Shown: one piece after another, positions 35,154 to 46,652 of the stretch
How positions within the stretch are numbered: the stretch's first letter is position 1
How the letters are laid out: every line of letters starts with the position of its first letter
From: Pseudomonas grandcourensis
GTDB lineage: Bacteria > Pseudomonadota > Gammaproteobacteria > Pseudomonadales > Pseudomonadaceae
NCBI RefSeq assembly: GCF_039909015.1
Contig: NZ_CP150919.1
Coordinates: 2,332,501-2,396,500, forward strand
DNA length: 64,000 nucleotides
Direction of reading: 5' to 3'
The notes under the pieces: model-generated
Database searches by the model: none
What the model saw: the letters and a program-made list of their open reading frames with translations, nothing else
What the model was told of the DNA's origin: nothing
Made by a program: the position numbers and the translations under genes

Positions 35154-37864
35154 TGAGCTGCCTCCTGCAGACCGTCAACGGATTTGCCAAAGATCGCTGG
35201 CGGAATGCCGGCGATGCCCGCAGGCAGTGCCACCAGACCGGCGCCCAGCTCTTCATTGATGCGCAGCGGCAGACGCAGGGTCTGGCCAGCCACGCTCAGG
35301 CTCAGCATGGCGCCGTCATTGACACCCAGGCGGTCGGCTTCGGACTTGGCCAGTGCAACATAAGCAGCCGGAATGCGCTCCTGAACCGGAGCGGCTTTCG
35401 AAGAGTTCTCTTCGCTGCCGAACAGGTGGAAGAACGGCACAACCTGCCAGGTGCCCTGGGCCGGGTTGAACGCGCGCGGAACGCTGGCGAACCAGTTCAG
35501 CGAGTCACCGGTGCTTTCGATCAGGCGGGTGCCCGGGTCGCCAGCGCGGATGTGACCGCCGACTTCGTCCTGGAACTTGTTCCAGGCTTGCGGCGAGTTC
35601 CAGCCCGGAGACCAGGCGAATGGCACTTGCTGACGCGGTTCGGCCGAGCCCGAGTAACCTTCCATCGAGAAGGCGAACGCGGTGTCCTTGTCCTGCGGGG
35701 TACGCGGTTCGTGCACGCTGATGTCGGCGCGCATGGCGGTACGACCGGAGTAACGCAGCGGTTCGCGGGCCAGTTTCATGCCCTTGATGCGGAACGCGGC
35801 GGACGGTGCGGCATCGACGATGCGATTCAGGATCGAGGTGCTGGAAGCGACGGCGGCGGTGGCGTGGTCGAGTTGGGTCCAGTCAATCGGCTGGTTCAGC
35901 AGGGTTGCGCGCAGGGCATGCAGCCAGCGCCAGCCTTCGTGAACCAGGATGCTCGCGTCCATGTACTTCGGATCGAAGACCTGGAAGAAGCGCTGGGCGC
36001 GGCCTTCCTGGCTGACCAGGGTGCCGTCGCCTTCAGCGAAGCTGGCGGCTGGCAGAACCAGGTGCGCGCGATCGCTGGTGGCAGTCTTCTGATGGTCGGC
36101 GACGATCAGCACTTTGGCGGCGGTCAGGGCAGCATCGACACGGGCCTTGTCAGTACGGGTGTACAGATCGTTTTCCAGCACGACGATGGCGTCGGCGTTA
36201 CCGTCGATCACGGCTTGCAGCGCCGCGTCGACCGATTCGCCACCGAGCATGGCCAGGCCGAGGCTGTTGGCCTCTGGCACGATCAGGCTGATGGAACCGT
36301 TCTTCTCGCGCAGCTTCAGGGCCTTGGCGATGTTCGCGGCGGCTTCGATCAAGGCTTTGGAGCCCAGGGAAGTACCGGCGATGATCAGCGGACGCTTGGC
36401 TGCGAGCAGGGCATCGGCGATGCGCTTGGCCAGCTCGAGGGCTTCAGCGTCCAGACCTTCAACGGCCGGTGCGCTGGCGTCGAGGGCATGAGCCACGGCG
36501 AAACCGATGCGGGCCAGGTCGTCTGGAGCGGCGTGAACGCACTCTTCGGCGATATCGTCGAGCTTGGTTTCAGCCAGGCTGGCGATGAACAGCGGGTTCA
36601 GCGCGTGCTGGCCGATGTTCTTCACCGCTGCGTCGAGCCAAGGCTGGACGCGCATGGCGTCGGCCATGTCTTCGGCCTTGCCCTTGACCGATTGACGCAG
36701 GGACAGGGCCATGCGCGCAGCCGTTTGGGTCAGGTCTTCACCGAGGACGAAGATCGCGTCGTGGTCTTCGATGTCGCGCATGTTCGGGATTGGCAGCGGG
36801 CTGTCTTTCAACACCTGCATGACCAGGCGAATGCGCTCCAGCTCGGCAGCTTCGATACCCGAGTAGAAGTGCTCGGCGCCCACCAGTTCGCGCAACGCGT
36901 AGTTGCTTTCGAGGCTGGCGCGGGGCGAACCGATACCGACGATGTTGCGACCGCGCAGCAGGTCGGCGGCTTTATCCAGCGCTTCGTCGAGGCTCAGCTT
37001 GGTGCCGTTGGCCAGCAATGGCTGACGCGGGCGGTCTTCGCGGTTGACGTAGCCATAGCCGAAACGGCCACGGTCGCACAGGAAGTACTGGTTCACCGAA
37101 CCGTTGAAACGGTTTTCGATGCGACGCAGTTCGCCGTAACGTTCGCCCGGGGAGATGTTGCAACCGCTGGAGCAGCCATGGCAGATGCTCGGCGAGAACT
37201 GCATGTCCCACTTGCGGTTGTAGCGCTCGGAGTGAGTCTTGTCGGTGAACACACCGGTCGGGCAGACCTCGGTGAGGTTGCCGGAGAACTCGCTTTCCAG
37301 GGTGCCGTCTTCAACGCGACCGAAGTACACGTTGTCGTGGGCGCCGAACACACCCAGGTCGGTGCCGCCAGCGTAGTCTTTATAGAAGCGCACGCAGCGG
37401 TAGCAAGCGATGCAGCGGTTCATTTCGTGGGAAATGAACGGGCCCAGTTGCTGGTTCTGGTGGGTACGCTTGGTGAAGCGGTAACGGCGCTCGTTGTGGC
37501 CGGTCATTACCGTCATGTCTTGCAGGTGGCAGTGACCGCCTTCTTCACAGACCGGGCAGTCGTGAGGGTGGTTGGTCATCAACCATTCAACAACACTGGC
37601 ACGGAAGGCCTTGGATTCTTCATCTTCGATGGAGATCCAGGTGCCGTCGGTGGCAGGCGTCATGCAGGACATCACGATACGACCACGGGTGTCGTTCTCG
37701 TCGGTGTACTGCTTGACCGCGCACTGGCGGCAAGCGCCAACGCTGCCAAGGGCAGGGTGCCAGCAGAAATAAGGTATATCGAGGCCTAGCGACAGACATG
37801 CCTGTAACAGGTTGTCTGCCCCATCGACTTCGAGCTCTTTGCCGTCTACGTGGATAGTGGCCAT
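35150..37864 (-). CDS. nuoG: NADH-quinone oxidoreductase subunit G
   Basis: The 904-residue peripheral subunit has an N-terminal [2Fe-2S] domain (C34, C45, C48, C67), then the His/Cys [4Fe-4S] site ([14 protein letters not shown]), further [4Fe-4S] ligands (CIACYRC region, and CHGCSSGCN as the extra N7-type site), and a molybdopterin-oxidoreductase-like domain that has lost its cofactor function. It is preceded by a 137-base gap after nuoF that holds a stable hairpin, the only sizeable break in the distal part of the operon. Confidence 0.97.
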   Translation of the reverse strand: MATIHVDGKELEVDGADNLLQACLSLGLDIPYFCWHPALGSVGACRQCAVKQYTDENDTRGRIVMSCMTPATDGTWISIEDEESKAFRASVVEWLMTNHPHDCPVCEEGGHCHLQDMTVMTGHNERRYRFTKRTHQNQQLGPFISHEMNRCIACYRCVRFYKDYAGGTDLGVFGAHDNVYFGRVEDGTLESEFSGNLTEVCPTGVFTDKTHSERYNRKWDMQFSPSICHGCSSGCNISPGERYGELRRIENRFNGSVNQYFLCDRGRFGYGYVNREDRPRQPLLANGTKLSLDEALDKAADLLRGRNIVGIGSPRASLESNYALRELVGAEHFYSGIEAAELERIRLVMQVLKDSPLPIPNMRDIEDHDAIFVLGEDLTQTAARMALSLRQSVKGKAEDMADAMRVQPWLDAAVKNIGQHALNPLFIASLAETKLDDIAEECVHAAPDDLARIGFAVAHALDASAPAVEGLDAEALELAKRIADALLAAKRPLIIAGTSLGSKALIEAAANIAKALKLREKNGSISLIVPEANSLGLAMLGGESVDAALQAVIDGNADAIVVLENDLYTRTDKARVDAALTAAKVLIVADHQKTATSDRAHLVLPAASFAEGDGTLVSQEGRAQRFFQVFDPKYMDASILVHEGWRWLHALRATLLNQPIDWTQLDHATAAVASSTSILNRIVDAAPSAAFRIKGMKLAREPLRYSGRTAMRADISVHEPRTPQDKDTAFAFSMEGYSGSAEPRQQVPFAWSPGWNSPQAWNKFQDEVGGHIRAGDPGTRLIESTGDSLNWFASVPRAFNPAQGTWQVVPFFHLFGSEENSSKAAPVQERIPAAYVALAKSEADRLGVNDGAMLSLSVAGQTLRLPLRINEELGAGLVALPAGIAGIPPAIFGKSVDGLQEAAQ

Positions 37865-37966
37865 GGTTCAAAGTTCTTCGTTGGCCCGGTGTCAGCGGGC
37901 GTGGCTAATGGAATCTTGTTATCCGCGTGAATCAACACAGCCGTTAAAGGCGTCATCACACGAAAA

Positions 37967-37988
37967 GCGAAGGGCACGGACCCTTCGC
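37967..37988 (-). other. Hairpin between nuoF and nuoG
   Basis: A perfect 8-bp stem (GCGAAGGG / CCCTTCGC) with a six-base loop lies 13 bases after the nuoF stop, inside the operon. Read on the operon strand it is followed by TTTTC; read on the other strand by CTTTTTT. It could be an attenuator, a partial terminator or an RNA-processing site. Which one cannot be told from sequence. Confidence 0.6.
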
Positions 37989-38001
37989 CTTTTTTAAGCG
38001 T

Positions 38002-39357
38002 TTACGCGCCGACTACGATCGGCCTTGCCAGAGGCGGGACGGCGGCGCTGACAGGCGCGATACCGGCTTCGAACTCTGGACGGAAGTATTTGATTGCGCT
38101 GCCCAACGGCTCCACGGCGCCCGGTGCGTGAGCACAGAAGGTCTTGCCTGGGCCGAGGAAACCGACCAGACCCAGCAGGGTCTCGATGTCGCCTGGCTGG
38201 CCTTCACCGTTCTCGATGGCCATCAGCAGCTTGACGCTCCATGGCAAGCCATCGCGGCACGGGGTGCAGAAGCCACAGGATTCGCGGGCGAAGAACTGCT
38301 CCATGTTGCGCAGCAGGGACACCATGTTGACGCTGTCGTCCACCGCCATGGCCAGGCCGGTACCCATACGGGTGCCCACTTTGGCGATGCCGCCGGCGTA
38401 CATTTGTGCGTCCAGGTGTTCCGGCAACAGGAAGCCGGTACCGGCGCCGCCAGGCTGCCAGGCCTTGAGCTTGTAACCGTCGCGCATGCCGCCGGCGTAG
38501 TCTTCGAACAGCTCGCGAGCGGTGACGCCGAACGGCAGTTCCCACAGGCCCGGGTTCTTGACCTTGCCGGAGAAGCCCATGAGCTTGGTGCCCATGTCTT
38601 CGCTGCCTTCGCGGGCCAACGATTTGTACCAGTCCACGCCGTCGGCGATGATCGCCGGCACGTTGCACAGGGTCTCCACGTTGTTCACGCAAGTGGGCTT
38701 GCCCCACACGCCAACGGCGGCAGGGAAGGGCGGCTTGGAGCGCGGGTTGGCGCGGCGGCCTTCGAGGGAGTTGATCAGTGCGGTTTCTTCACCGCAGATA
38801 TAACGCCCGGCGCCGGTGTGGACGAACAGTTCGAAATCAAAACCCGAACCCAGGATGTTCTTGCCCAGCAGGCCTGCCGCCTTGGCTTCTTCCACGGCAC
38901 GGTTCAAGTGCTTGGCGGCGGTGGTGTACTCGCCACGCAGGAAGATGTAGCCACGGTAGGTTTTCAGTGCGCGGGCACTGATCAGCATGCCTTCGATCAG
39001 CAGATGGGGCAGTTGCTCCATCAGCATGCGGTCTTTCCAGGTGTTGGGCTCCATTTCATCCGCGTTGCACAGCAGGTAACGGATGTTGATGGATTCGTCC
39101 TTGGGCATCAGGCCCCACTTCACGCCAGTGGGGAAGCCTGCACCGCCGCGACCCTTGAGGCCGGAGTCTTTCACGGTCTGGACGATGTCGTCCTGAGCCA
39201 TGTCGGCGAAGGCCTTGCGCGCAGCGGCGTAACCGTTCTTGGCCTGGTACTCGTCGAGCCATACGGCTTCGCCGTCGTCACGCAGACGCCAGGTCAGTGG
39301 GTGAGTTTCGGCCGAACGCTTGATGAGGTTGGCCGGACCGAAGGAAGTCAGGGTCAT
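38002..39357 (-). CDS. nuoF: NADH-quinone oxidoreductase subunit F (NADH and FMN site)
   Basis: The 451-residue product is the NADH-oxidising subunit. It has the glycine-rich NADH/FMN loop [13 protein letters not shown] (about residues 66-78), the FMN-binding [19 protein letters not shown] stretch, and the N3 [4Fe-4S] ligand motif [11 protein letters not shown] with a distal Cys near the C-terminus. It overlaps nuoE by four bases. Confidence 0.97.
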   Translation of the reverse strand: MTLTSFGPANLIKRSAETHPLTWRLRDDGEAVWLDEYQAKNGYAAARKAFADMAQDDIVQTVKDSGLKGRGGAGFPTGVKWGLMPKDESINIRYLLCNADEMEPNTWKDRMLMEQLPHLLIEGMLISARALKTYRGYIFLRGEYTTAAKHLNRAVEEAKAAGLLGKNILGSGFDFELFVHTGAGRYICGEETALINSLEGRRANPRSKPPFPAAVGVWGKPTCVNNVETLCNVPAIIADGVDWYKSLAREGSEDMGTKLMGFSGKVKNPGLWELPFGVTARELFEDYAGGMRDGYKLKAWQPGGAGTGFLLPEHLDAQMYAGGIAKVGTRMGTGLAMAVDDSVNMVSLLRNMEQFFARESCGFCTPCRDGLPWSVKLLMAIENGEGQPGDIETLLGLVGFLGPGKTFCAHAPGAVEPLGSAIKYFRPEFEAGIAPVSAAVPPLARPIVVGA

Positions 39358-39851
39358 ACGTAGCCCTCGAGCAATTTGGCAACGCCTGCTGGCTGCACAT
39401 CACCGAACGTGTCGTCGTCGATCATCAACGCCGGCGCCTTGTCGCAGTTGCCGAGGCAGCAGACCGGCAGCAGGGTGAAACGACCGTCGGCGGTGGTCTG
39501 ACCCAGGCCGATGCCGAGCTTGCTCTGGATTTCGCTGACCACGGACTCGTGGCCGCCGATGTAGCAGACCATGCTGTCGCAGACGCGAATGATGTGACGG
39601 CCCACTGGCTGACGGAAGATCTGGCTATAGAAAGTGGCCACACCTTCAACGTCGCTGGCAGGGATGCCGAGGATCTCGCCGATGGCGTACAAGGCGCCGT
39701 CCGGCACCCAGCCACGTTCCTTCTGGACGATCTTCAGGGCTTCGATCGACGCCGCGCGCGGGTCTTCGTAGTGATGCAACTCGTGCTCGATGGCCGAGCG
39801 CTCGGTTTCACTCAGGGTGAAACGGTCTGTCTGGATAAGCGTGCTGTTCAT
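39354..39851 (-). CDS. nuoE: NADH-quinone oxidoreductase subunit E
   Basis: The 165-residue thioredoxin-fold subunit carries the off-pathway [2Fe-2S] cluster N1a. Its four ligands are C91, C96, C132 and C136 (CDSMVC and CCLGNC). It pairs with NuoF and starts two bases after the nuoCD stop. Confidence 0.97.
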   Translation of the reverse strand: MNSTLIQTDRFTLSETERSAIEHELHHYEDPRAASIEALKIVQKERGWVPDGALYAIGEILGIPASDVEGVATFYSQIFRQPVGRHIIRVCDSMVCYIGGHESVVSEIQSKLGIGLGQTTADGRFTLLPVCCLGNCDKAPALMIDDDTFGDVQPAGVAKLLEGYV

Positions 39852-39853
39852 GC

Positions 39854-41692
<1,839 letters not shown>

Positions 41693-41711
41693 TTAAAGAA
41701 GCAGATCTGGA

Positions 41712-42386
41712 TCAGACTTCGTCGGGGCTGCGCAGGTTGGTGACTGCGATTCGCTGTTCGCGGCGCTTTTCCTTCTCGGAAGGCATCTCGGCGCGGTATA
41801 CGCCTTGATCGCCGACGACCCAGGAAAGCGGGCGACGCTCCTGTCCAATCGACTCCTGCAACAGCATCAAACCTTGCAGGAAAGCTTCAGGACGGGGCGG
41901 GCAGCCTGGCACGTAGACGTCCACGGGCAGGAACTTGTCCACCCCTTGAACGACGGAGTAGATGTCGTACATGCCACCGGAGTTGGCGCACGAACCCATG
42001 GAGATGACCCATTTAGGCTCGAGCATTTGCTCGTAGAGACGCTGAATGATCGGTGCCATCTTGATGAAGCAGGTACCGGCGATAACCATGAAATCCGCCT
42101 GACGCGGCGATGCCCGGATAACCTCGGCGCCAAAGCGCGCGATGTCGTGGGGCGCCGTGAAGGCGGTGGTCATTTCCACGTAGCAGCACGAAAGACCGAA
42201 GTTATACGGCCACAGGGAGTTCTTGCGCCCCCAGTTGATCGTGCCGTTAAGCACGTCTTCGAGCTTGCCCATGAAAATGTTTTTGTGGACTTGATCTTCT
42301 AACGGATCGGAAACGGTTTCCCGCTGGCCAATCGGATACTGCTCGTTAGGAGCATCGGGGTCGATCCTGGTGAGATTGTATTGCAT
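41712..42386 (-). CDS. nuoB: NADH-quinone oxidoreductase subunit B (cluster N2)
   Basis: The 224-residue product holds the terminal [4Fe-4S] cluster N2 that reduces quinone. The ligands include the tandem pair C67-C68, then C133 and C162 ([23 protein letters not shown]). The ATG at 42386, with GAGG upstream, is preferred over a TTG two codons earlier. There is a 73-base gap before nuoCD. Confidence 0.97.
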   Translation of the reverse strand: MQYNLTRIDPDAPNEQYPIGQRETVSDPLEDQVHKNIFMGKLEDVLNGTINWGRKNSLWPYNFGLSCCYVEMTTAFTAPHDIARFGAEVIRASPRQADFMVIAGTCFIKMAPIIQRLYEQMLEPKWVISMGSCANSGGMYDIYSVVQGVDKFLPVDVYVPGCPPRPEAFLQGLMLLQESIGQERRPLSWVVGDQGVYRAEMPSEKEKRREQRIAVTNLRSPDEV

Positions 42387-42396
42387 TGCCAAAGCC

Positions 42397-42810
42397 TCAT
42401 TGTTTCAGCTTCGCTTGCCGCTTGCGCCGAGCTTCCGGAGCCCAGTCAAGGGCGCCCACTCGGAATAGGTAGACAAGGCCTGCCAACAGAATTGCTATGA
42501 AAACGAGAGCTTCGACGAATCCGGTCCAGCCGCTTTCGCGGACGGACACAGACCATGCAAAGAGAAAGAGGGCTTCGATATCGAAGATCACGAACAACAT
42601 CGCGACCAGATAGAATTTGGCTGAGAGCCGCAAGCGGGCGCCACCTGTAGGTAGCATGCCGGACTCGAACGGTTCGTTTTTGCTGCGGCCCCAGGCTTTT
42701 GACCCAAGGAGGCTGGAGACACCCAGCATGAAGGCGCAGAGGCCGACGACGCCTAGAAGGAAAATGGCAAAGCCCCAGTTGTGGGCCATGAGTCCTGTCG
42801 CTTCGGGCAT
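42397..42810 (-). CDS. nuoA: NADH-quinone oxidoreductase subunit A
   Basis: The 137-residue product has three membrane helices and the conserved [41 protein letters not shown] core of NuoA, with buried acidic residues near the quinone chamber. First gene of the 13-gene operon nuoABCDEFGHIJKLMN (CD fused). The start at [12 protein letters not shown] gives the family length; sequence further upstream is not conserved. Confidence 0.96.
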   Translation of the reverse strand: MPEATGLMAHNWGFAIFLLGVVGLCAFMLGVSSLLGSKAWGRSKNEPFESGMLPTGGARLRLSAKFYLVAMLFVIFDIEALFLFAWSVSVRESGWTGFVEALVFIAILLAGLVYLFRVGALDWAPEARRKRQAKLKQ

Positions 42811-42927
42811 GCTGGTAATCCTTAACAGAGAGCAAGGGTCTCTGAGCTTGAAAAGAAACAAAAGCAGTGACGATATGTCGCAGCAATCAATCCCGCTGAT
42901 TTTATGGCTAAACACCCGGCAAGTAAA

Positions 42928-42976
42928 ATTCCTATAGCGAAATTTATTATAGGAATAAGGACATAGCGCGCTTCAA
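42928..42976 (-). promoter_or_regulatory. Candidate nuo promoter with an inverted repeat
   Basis: Read toward nuoA, TTGAAG (42971-42976) and a perfect TATAAT (42946-42951) are separated by 19 bases, a slightly long spacer. The -10 hexamer overlaps the right arm of an inverted repeat, ATTCCTATA-N11-TATAGGAAT (42928-42956). A transcript from here would have a leader of about 130 bases. A regulator bound to the repeat would cover the -10 region. Confidence 0.45.
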
Positions 42977-43060
42977 AAGCCCCGCAGGCCTTGCGGCTCG
43001 GGCATTAGCCGGCATTTCGCCAATTATGTTTTGTAGGGAATGTAACGAACATAGTTGCTG

Positions 43061-43079
43061 CTAAATGATAATCAATATT
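43061..43079. promoter_or_regulatory. Candidate Fur box upstream of nuoA
   Basis: CTAAATGATAATCAATATT matches the 19-base Fur consensus at 14 positions, including the central TGATAATCA. On the nuo strand it overlaps a TTGATT-N16-TATGTT promoter-like pair. There is no recognisable iron-uptake gene beside it. Function is inferred from the match alone. Confidence 0.4.
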
Positions 43080-43229
43080 ATTTGTCGCGGTTTTTAAACT
43101 GCTTGTCGTTCGGATACTCGGGAAGTTGTCTTATATGGGCGTTACTGCAAGTAGCGGAGGGGCGTGTTTTAGCGGGTTTTTCTGACAGCGAGGGCGCTCT
43201 GGATCAATGTTTTTCCGGATCATCACCAT

Positions 43230-43324
43230 CCCCTGTAGGAGCGAGCCTGCTCGCGATAGCGGTGTGTCAGACACGGCATCTCCATCTGACGGACCGCTAT
43301 CGCGAGCAAGCTCGCTCCCACAGG
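43230..43324. repeat. REP pair (inverted)
   Basis: Two REP copies (CCTGTAGGAGCGAGCCTGCTCGCGATAGCGG and an inverted match) lie about 35 bases apart in the 639-base gap between aceA and nuoA. The rest of this gap holds the aceA terminator, the Fur-like box and the nuo promoter; I see no convincing gene in it. Confidence 0.85.
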
Positions 43325-43353
43325 TTTTTTGCGGTGTTTGTTGAATCCCAGGC

Positions 43354-43383
43354 AAAAAAACGCCCCGAACCAGTCGGGGCGTC
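43354..43383 (-). terminator. Terminator of aceA
   Basis: On the minus strand ACGCCCCGA-CTGGT-TCGGGGCGT is followed by seven T residues, 67 bases after the aceA stop. Confidence 0.88.
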
Positions 43384-43449
43384 AGATGTGCAGCGCTGCG
43401 GTTAGCTTTCTATTCGGCCCGCAGCGGCTGATGTCTCAGGTGAAGCAGA

Positions 43450-44775
43450 TCAGTGGAACTGTTCTTCTTCAGTCGAACCGGTCAGCGCGGTTACCGAGGA
43501 CGAGCCACCCTGGATCACGGTGGTCATGTCGTCGAAGTAGCCGGTGCCCACTTCCTGCTGGTGAGCCACGAAGGTGTAACCCTTGGAGGCGTCAGCGAAT
43601 TCCTGCTCTTGCAGCTTCACGTAGGCAGTCATGTCGTTGCGGGCGTAGTCGTGCGCCAGGTTGAACATGCTGTGCCACATGTTGTGAATGCCGGCCAGGG
43701 TGATGAACTGGTGCTTGTAACCCATGGCGGACAGTTCGCGCTGGAACTTGGCGATGGTCGCGTCGTCCAGGTTTTTCTTCCAGTTGAAGGAAGGCGAGCA
43801 GTTGTACGACAGCAGTTGGTCCGGGTATTCCTTCTTGATCGCTTCGGCGAAGCGACGAGCCTCGTCCAGGTCCGGCTTGGCGGTTTCGCACCAGATCAGG
43901 TCGGCGTACGGAGCGTAGGCCAGGCCGCGAGCGATGGCCTGGTCCAGACCGGCGCGCACTTTGTAGAAGCCTTCCTGGGTACGTTCGCCAGTCACGAATG
44001 GCTGGTCGTACGGGTCGCAGTCGGAGGTCAGCAGGTCAGCAGCGTTGGCGTCGGTACGGGCCAGGATGATGGTCGGAGTACCGGCAACGTCGGCAGCCAG
44101 ACGGGCAGCGGTCAGCTTCTGTACGGCTTCCTGGGTAGGAACCAGTACCTTGCCGCCCATGTGGCCGCATTTTTTCACGGAAGCCAGTTGGTCTTCGAAG
44201 TGAACGCCGGCGGCGCCTGCTTCGATCATGCTCTTCATCAGCTCGTAGGCGTTCAGTACGCCGCCGAAACCGGCTTCGGCGTCAGCCACGATTGGTGCGA
44301 AGTAGTCGATGTAGCCAGCGTCGCCCGGGTTCTTGCCGGCCTTCCACTGGATCTGGTCAGCACGACGGAACGAGTTGTTGATGCGCTTGACCACGGTTGG
44401 CACCGAGTCCACCGGGTACAGCGATTGGTCCGGGTACATCGATTCGGCGGAGTTGTTGTCCGCAGCAACCTGCCAGCCCGACAGGTAGATTGCCTGGATG
44501 CCGGCTTTGACTTGTTGCACAGCCTGGCCACCGGTCAGGGCGCCCATGCAGTTGACGAAATCTTTCTCAGGACGGAAGGCTGGCTTGGCACCCTGGGTGA
44601 CCAGGTTCCACAGCTTCTCGGCGCCCATTTTTGCAAAGGTGTGCTCAGGTTGAACCGAGCCACGCAGGCGGACGACGTCAGCAGCGGAGTAAGTGCGTGT
44701 CACGCCTTTCCAGCGCGGGTTTTCAGCCCAGTCTTTTTCGAGGGCTGCAATTTGCTGTTCGCGTGTCAGTGCCAT
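43450..44775 (-). CDS. aceA: Isocitrate lyase
   Basis: The 441-residue product cleaves isocitrate to glyoxylate and succinate, the entry to the glyoxylate shunt used on acetate, fatty acids and other C2 sources. The catalytic loop KKCGHMGGK is at residues 201-209 with nucleophile C203, and the metal-binding aspartates are in the DAEAGFGG region. The length matches the E. coli-type enzyme. I start at MALTREQQI (ATG 44775, with GGGAG-type bases upstream); the frame stays open upstream but without conservation. It has its own promoter and terminator. No aceK or glcB is nearby. Confidence 0.96.
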   Translation of the reverse strand: MALTREQQIAALEKDWAENPRWKGVTRTYSAADVVRLRGSVQPEHTFAKMGAEKLWNLVTQGAKPAFRPEKDFVNCMGALTGGQAVQQVKAGIQAIYLSGWQVAADNNSAESMYPDQSLYPVDSVPTVVKRINNSFRRADQIQWKAGKNPGDAGYIDYFAPIVADAEAGFGGVLNAYELMKSMIEAGAAGVHFEDQLASVKKCGHMGGKVLVPTQEAVQKLTAARLAADVAGTPTIILARTDANAADLLTSDCDPYDQPFVTGERTQEGFYKVRAGLDQAIARGLAYAPYADLIWCETAKPDLDEARRFAEAIKKEYPDQLLSYNCSPSFNWKKNLDDATIAKFQRELSAMGYKHQFITLAGIHNMWHSMFNLAHDYARNDMTAYVKLQEQEFADASKGYTFVAHQQEVGTGYFDDMTTVIQGGSSSVTALTGSTEEEQFH

Positions 44776-45148
44776 GGGAGATAAACCTCGTCGCGTCTTT
44801 ATGAAAAGTTGTTCTGCGGTGGAAAATTCCTGCGCTCGCTGACCAGAAGCTTTGATGGTCAAGTCGGATTCGGCGGGGAGGGCGACGGGATGAACGATCG
44901 GCTCGAGGGGAAGTGAGCAGGTAAAGGCGAACTGCGGGCGCATTCGGGCGTCGTGGGCCTTGGTGCGAACATCAGTGTGGTGCCGGGTTACCTATTACGC
45001 TTCCGTCCCTCGGGACAACTTCGTTCCAGTCGACAACCTCGTCAAACACACCTTGTGGGCGGTACAGACACGAAGCGGTTCGCGGGGTAGGTGCGAACAT
45101 CGCCTCGAAGGCCCTTGCCAGGGCCTCTGATTAGCGGGAGCGAGGCCA

Positions 45149-45177
45149 TCATGCCTTTGCTTTTTTGGCTCGTCAAA
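45149..45177 (-). promoter_or_regulatory. Candidate aceA promoter
   Basis: On the minus strand TTGACG (45172-45177) and CATGAT (45149-45154) are separated by exactly 17 bases. Transcription would start near 45142, leaving an untranslated leader of about 365 bases before aceA. The -35 lies just downstream of a perfect palindrome. Confidence 0.5.
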
Positions 45178-45182
45178 CTTTT

Positions 45183-45208
45183 TGTAGTGCTTTTTTTCAG
45201 GCACTACA
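45183..45208. promoter_or_regulatory. Palindrome TGTAGTGC-N10-GCACTACA, candidate operator
   Basis: An inverted repeat with perfect 8-base arms sits immediately upstream of the aceA -35 hexamer. It is not followed by a T run on either strand, so it is not a terminator. The outer half-site TGTAGT/ACTACA resembles what I recall for RpiR-family regulators (HexR, RccR) of Pseudomonas carbon metabolism, of which RccR controls aceA. That identification is from memory and is tentative. Confidence 0.55.
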
Positions 45209-45248
45209 TCTTTAGTCTAATGCGACTCATCAGTCAGGTTTTGGTGCT

Positions 45249-46010
45249 TTAGTCCAAAGTGTCGACTTTCACCCGCAATGTCATGTCGTTGCGGCTCTGG
45301 GTCGAGTAGCTGCGGGTCTGGCCCTGTTTGTCGGCCAGGGTCTGGCCGTTGACCCCGGCCAGCAGGATCCACTCACCGAGGTGGCCGGTGACGGTTGTGT
45401 CGGTGCTTTGCACGTTCACTACATCGGGACGTTCCTGGCTCATGCGGTCACGGTTGGTACTGATCGACAGGTGAACGATGTCACCGGTGACGTTTGCGGT
45501 GACGTAGAAGCCCTGGGTGACGTTGCGGTACTCGGTCTGGCTGCTGTAACCGCCATAGGAGTCGGTCTGGCTGCTGGTGATCGGCACGCTCTGGCCAACC
45601 TGGATCAGCGCCGGCGCGCCCTCGCTGGCCTGCACTTGCTGGATGCCGCCTTCGCGGCTGTCGGTGTTGTAGCTGATGATGCGGGTCTGGCTCGGCTTGG
45701 CACCGTTCACCGAATAACCCTGGTCGCCCTGGGTGTTGTTGTCGCTGGTATCGACGGTAATCAGCAGGCGCTTGGGTGCGGTGTCGAGTTGTGAAAGAAG
45801 GGCTTTAAGTTCGTCGATCTTGCGCTGATCGGCATTGACGATGAGTTGATTGCCATAGGCGCTGACCTGTCCTTCCTTGCCGATGAAATCCTGTGCCACC
45901 TGCAGCAGGTCGGCGCTGGTGCGGTAGTTCAGGGGCACGATTTCGGTGGCCGCCATGACCGAAAAACTGCAGGCCACCAGCAGGGTGCTGAGCAGGGTGC
46001 GTAGGGGCAT
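45249..46010 (-). CDS. Orphan mini-secretin-like periplasmic protein
   Basis: The 253-residue product has a Sec signal peptide (cleavage after VMA, near residue 20). It continues with a secretin short N-domain/NolW-type fold (about residues 22-85: EIVPLNYRTSADLLQVAQDFIG ... VNADQRKIDELKALLSQLD) and a region resembling the start of a secretin core (IQVGQSVPITSSQ ... TQGFYVTANVTGD ... GHLGEWILLAGVNGQT). It is about half the length of a channel-forming secretin and lacks most of the pore region. No type II, III or pilus genes are adjacent. It may be a non-channel relative; function unknown. Confidence 0.75.
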   Translation of the reverse strand: MPLRTLLSTLLVACSFSVMAATEIVPLNYRTSADLLQVAQDFIGKEGQVSAYGNQLIVNADQRKIDELKALLSQLDTAPKRLLITVDTSDNNTQGDQGYSVNGAKPSQTRIISYNTDSREGGIQQVQASEGAPALIQVGQSVPITSSQTDSYGGYSSQTEYRNVTQGFYVTANVTGDIVHLSISTNRDRMSQERPDVVNVQSTDTTVTGHLGEWILLAGVNGQTLADKQGQTRSYSTQSRNDMTLRVKVDTLD

Positions 46011-46090
46011 ATCCGTTATCTCCGCCAACTTGAATTGATGATAGTGCCAGTTTGTCGGCCTTGGGTGGGGCAAGTTGAATGGCGGACAGC

Positions 46091-46126
46091 AAAACGCCCC
46101 GGCATCCGGAGATAGCGGGGCGTTTT
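46091..46126 (-). terminator. Terminator downstream of the GNAT gene
   Basis: AAAACGCCCC and GGGGCGTTTT pair around a 16-base loop. It works in both directions in principle, and separates the operon ending in the GNAT gene from the mini-secretin gene. Confidence 0.8.
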
Positions 46127-46145
46127 CGGGTGTTCTTCAGGGCCG

Positions 46146-46214
46146 CATCGCGAGCAGGCTCACTCCTACAAGGTCTAGCGCAATCCTTGTAGGAGCGAGC
46201 CTGCTCGCGATGGC
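46146..46214. repeat. REP pair (inverted)
   Basis: Two REP copies (ATCGCGAGCAGGCTCACTCCTAC, with one change in the left copy, and its inverse) lie about 20 bases apart just after the GNAT gene. Confidence 0.8.
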
Positions 46215-46226
46215 CGCGACTAGGTA

Positions 46227-46652
46227 TCAGGCCGAATGGCGGACCATGTCCACATGCGGAATCCCGGCTTCCAGGAACTCCTCACTGACCAAGTGAAAGC
46301 CCAGGCGCTCATAAAACGCCGTGGCTTGTACCTGGGCGCTGAGCATCTGTTGCTTCAACCCGCGCTCTTCGGCTTCGCCAATCACCGCTTGCATCAGCGC
46401 ATCGCCGACCTTCAGGCCGCGCCAGTCCCTGAGTACCGAAACCCGGCCGACGTGCCCATCGGGCAGCAGGCGGGCGGTGCCAATCGGAAAGTCGCCTTCG
46501 TAAGCGAGGAAATGCACTGCATCAATGTCGTCGGCGTCCCATTCCAGTTCTGGCGGAACGGATTGCTCGGCGACGAACACCGTCTCACGAATGCGCCGGA
46601 TCTCGGCGTTGTCCTTCTGCCAGTCTGCGACACGTACGTGAATCTTATTCAT
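46227..46652 (-). CDS. GNAT family N-acetyltransferase
   Basis: The 141-residue product is a minimal GNAT domain: IRRIRETVFVAEQSVPPELEWD at the N-terminus (as in the ElaA-like/YjcF group), then VGRVSVLRDWRGLKVGDALMQAVI with the acetyl-CoA pyrophosphate loop, and TAFYERLGFHLVSEEFLEAGIPHVDM. The acceptor is unknown. The ATG at 46652 lies inside the last codons of the upstream oxygenase gene (8-base overlap), so the two are translationally coupled. Confidence 0.88.
   Translation of the reverse strand: MNKIHVRVADWQKDNAEIRRIRETVFVAEQSVPPELEWDADDIDAVHFLAYEGDFPIGTARLLPDGHVGRVSVLRDWRGLKVGDALMQAVIGEAEERGLKQQMLSAQVQATAFYERLGFHLVSEEFLEAGIPHVDMVRHSA

Noticed and set aside
33078..37789. Very long open frames on the plus strand opposite nuoG-nuoJ (up to 878 codons)
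   Set aside because: They mirror the codon periodicity of well-supported nuo genes in a GC-rich genome, lack ribosome sites and encode no recognisable domains.
43055..43405. 116-codon plus-strand frame after the Fur-like box
   Set aside because: Runs through a REP pair and the aceA terminator; the product has no family resemblance.
44995..45204. 69-codon frame on the minus strand in the aceA leader
   Set aside because: Arg/Lys/Pro-rich low-complexity product, no ribosome site, and it overlaps the candidate promoter and operator.
45183..45208. aceA-upstream palindrome considered as the terminator of the mini-secretin gene
   Set aside because: On the minus strand the stem is followed by an A run, not T residues, so it does not fit a Rho-independent terminator.
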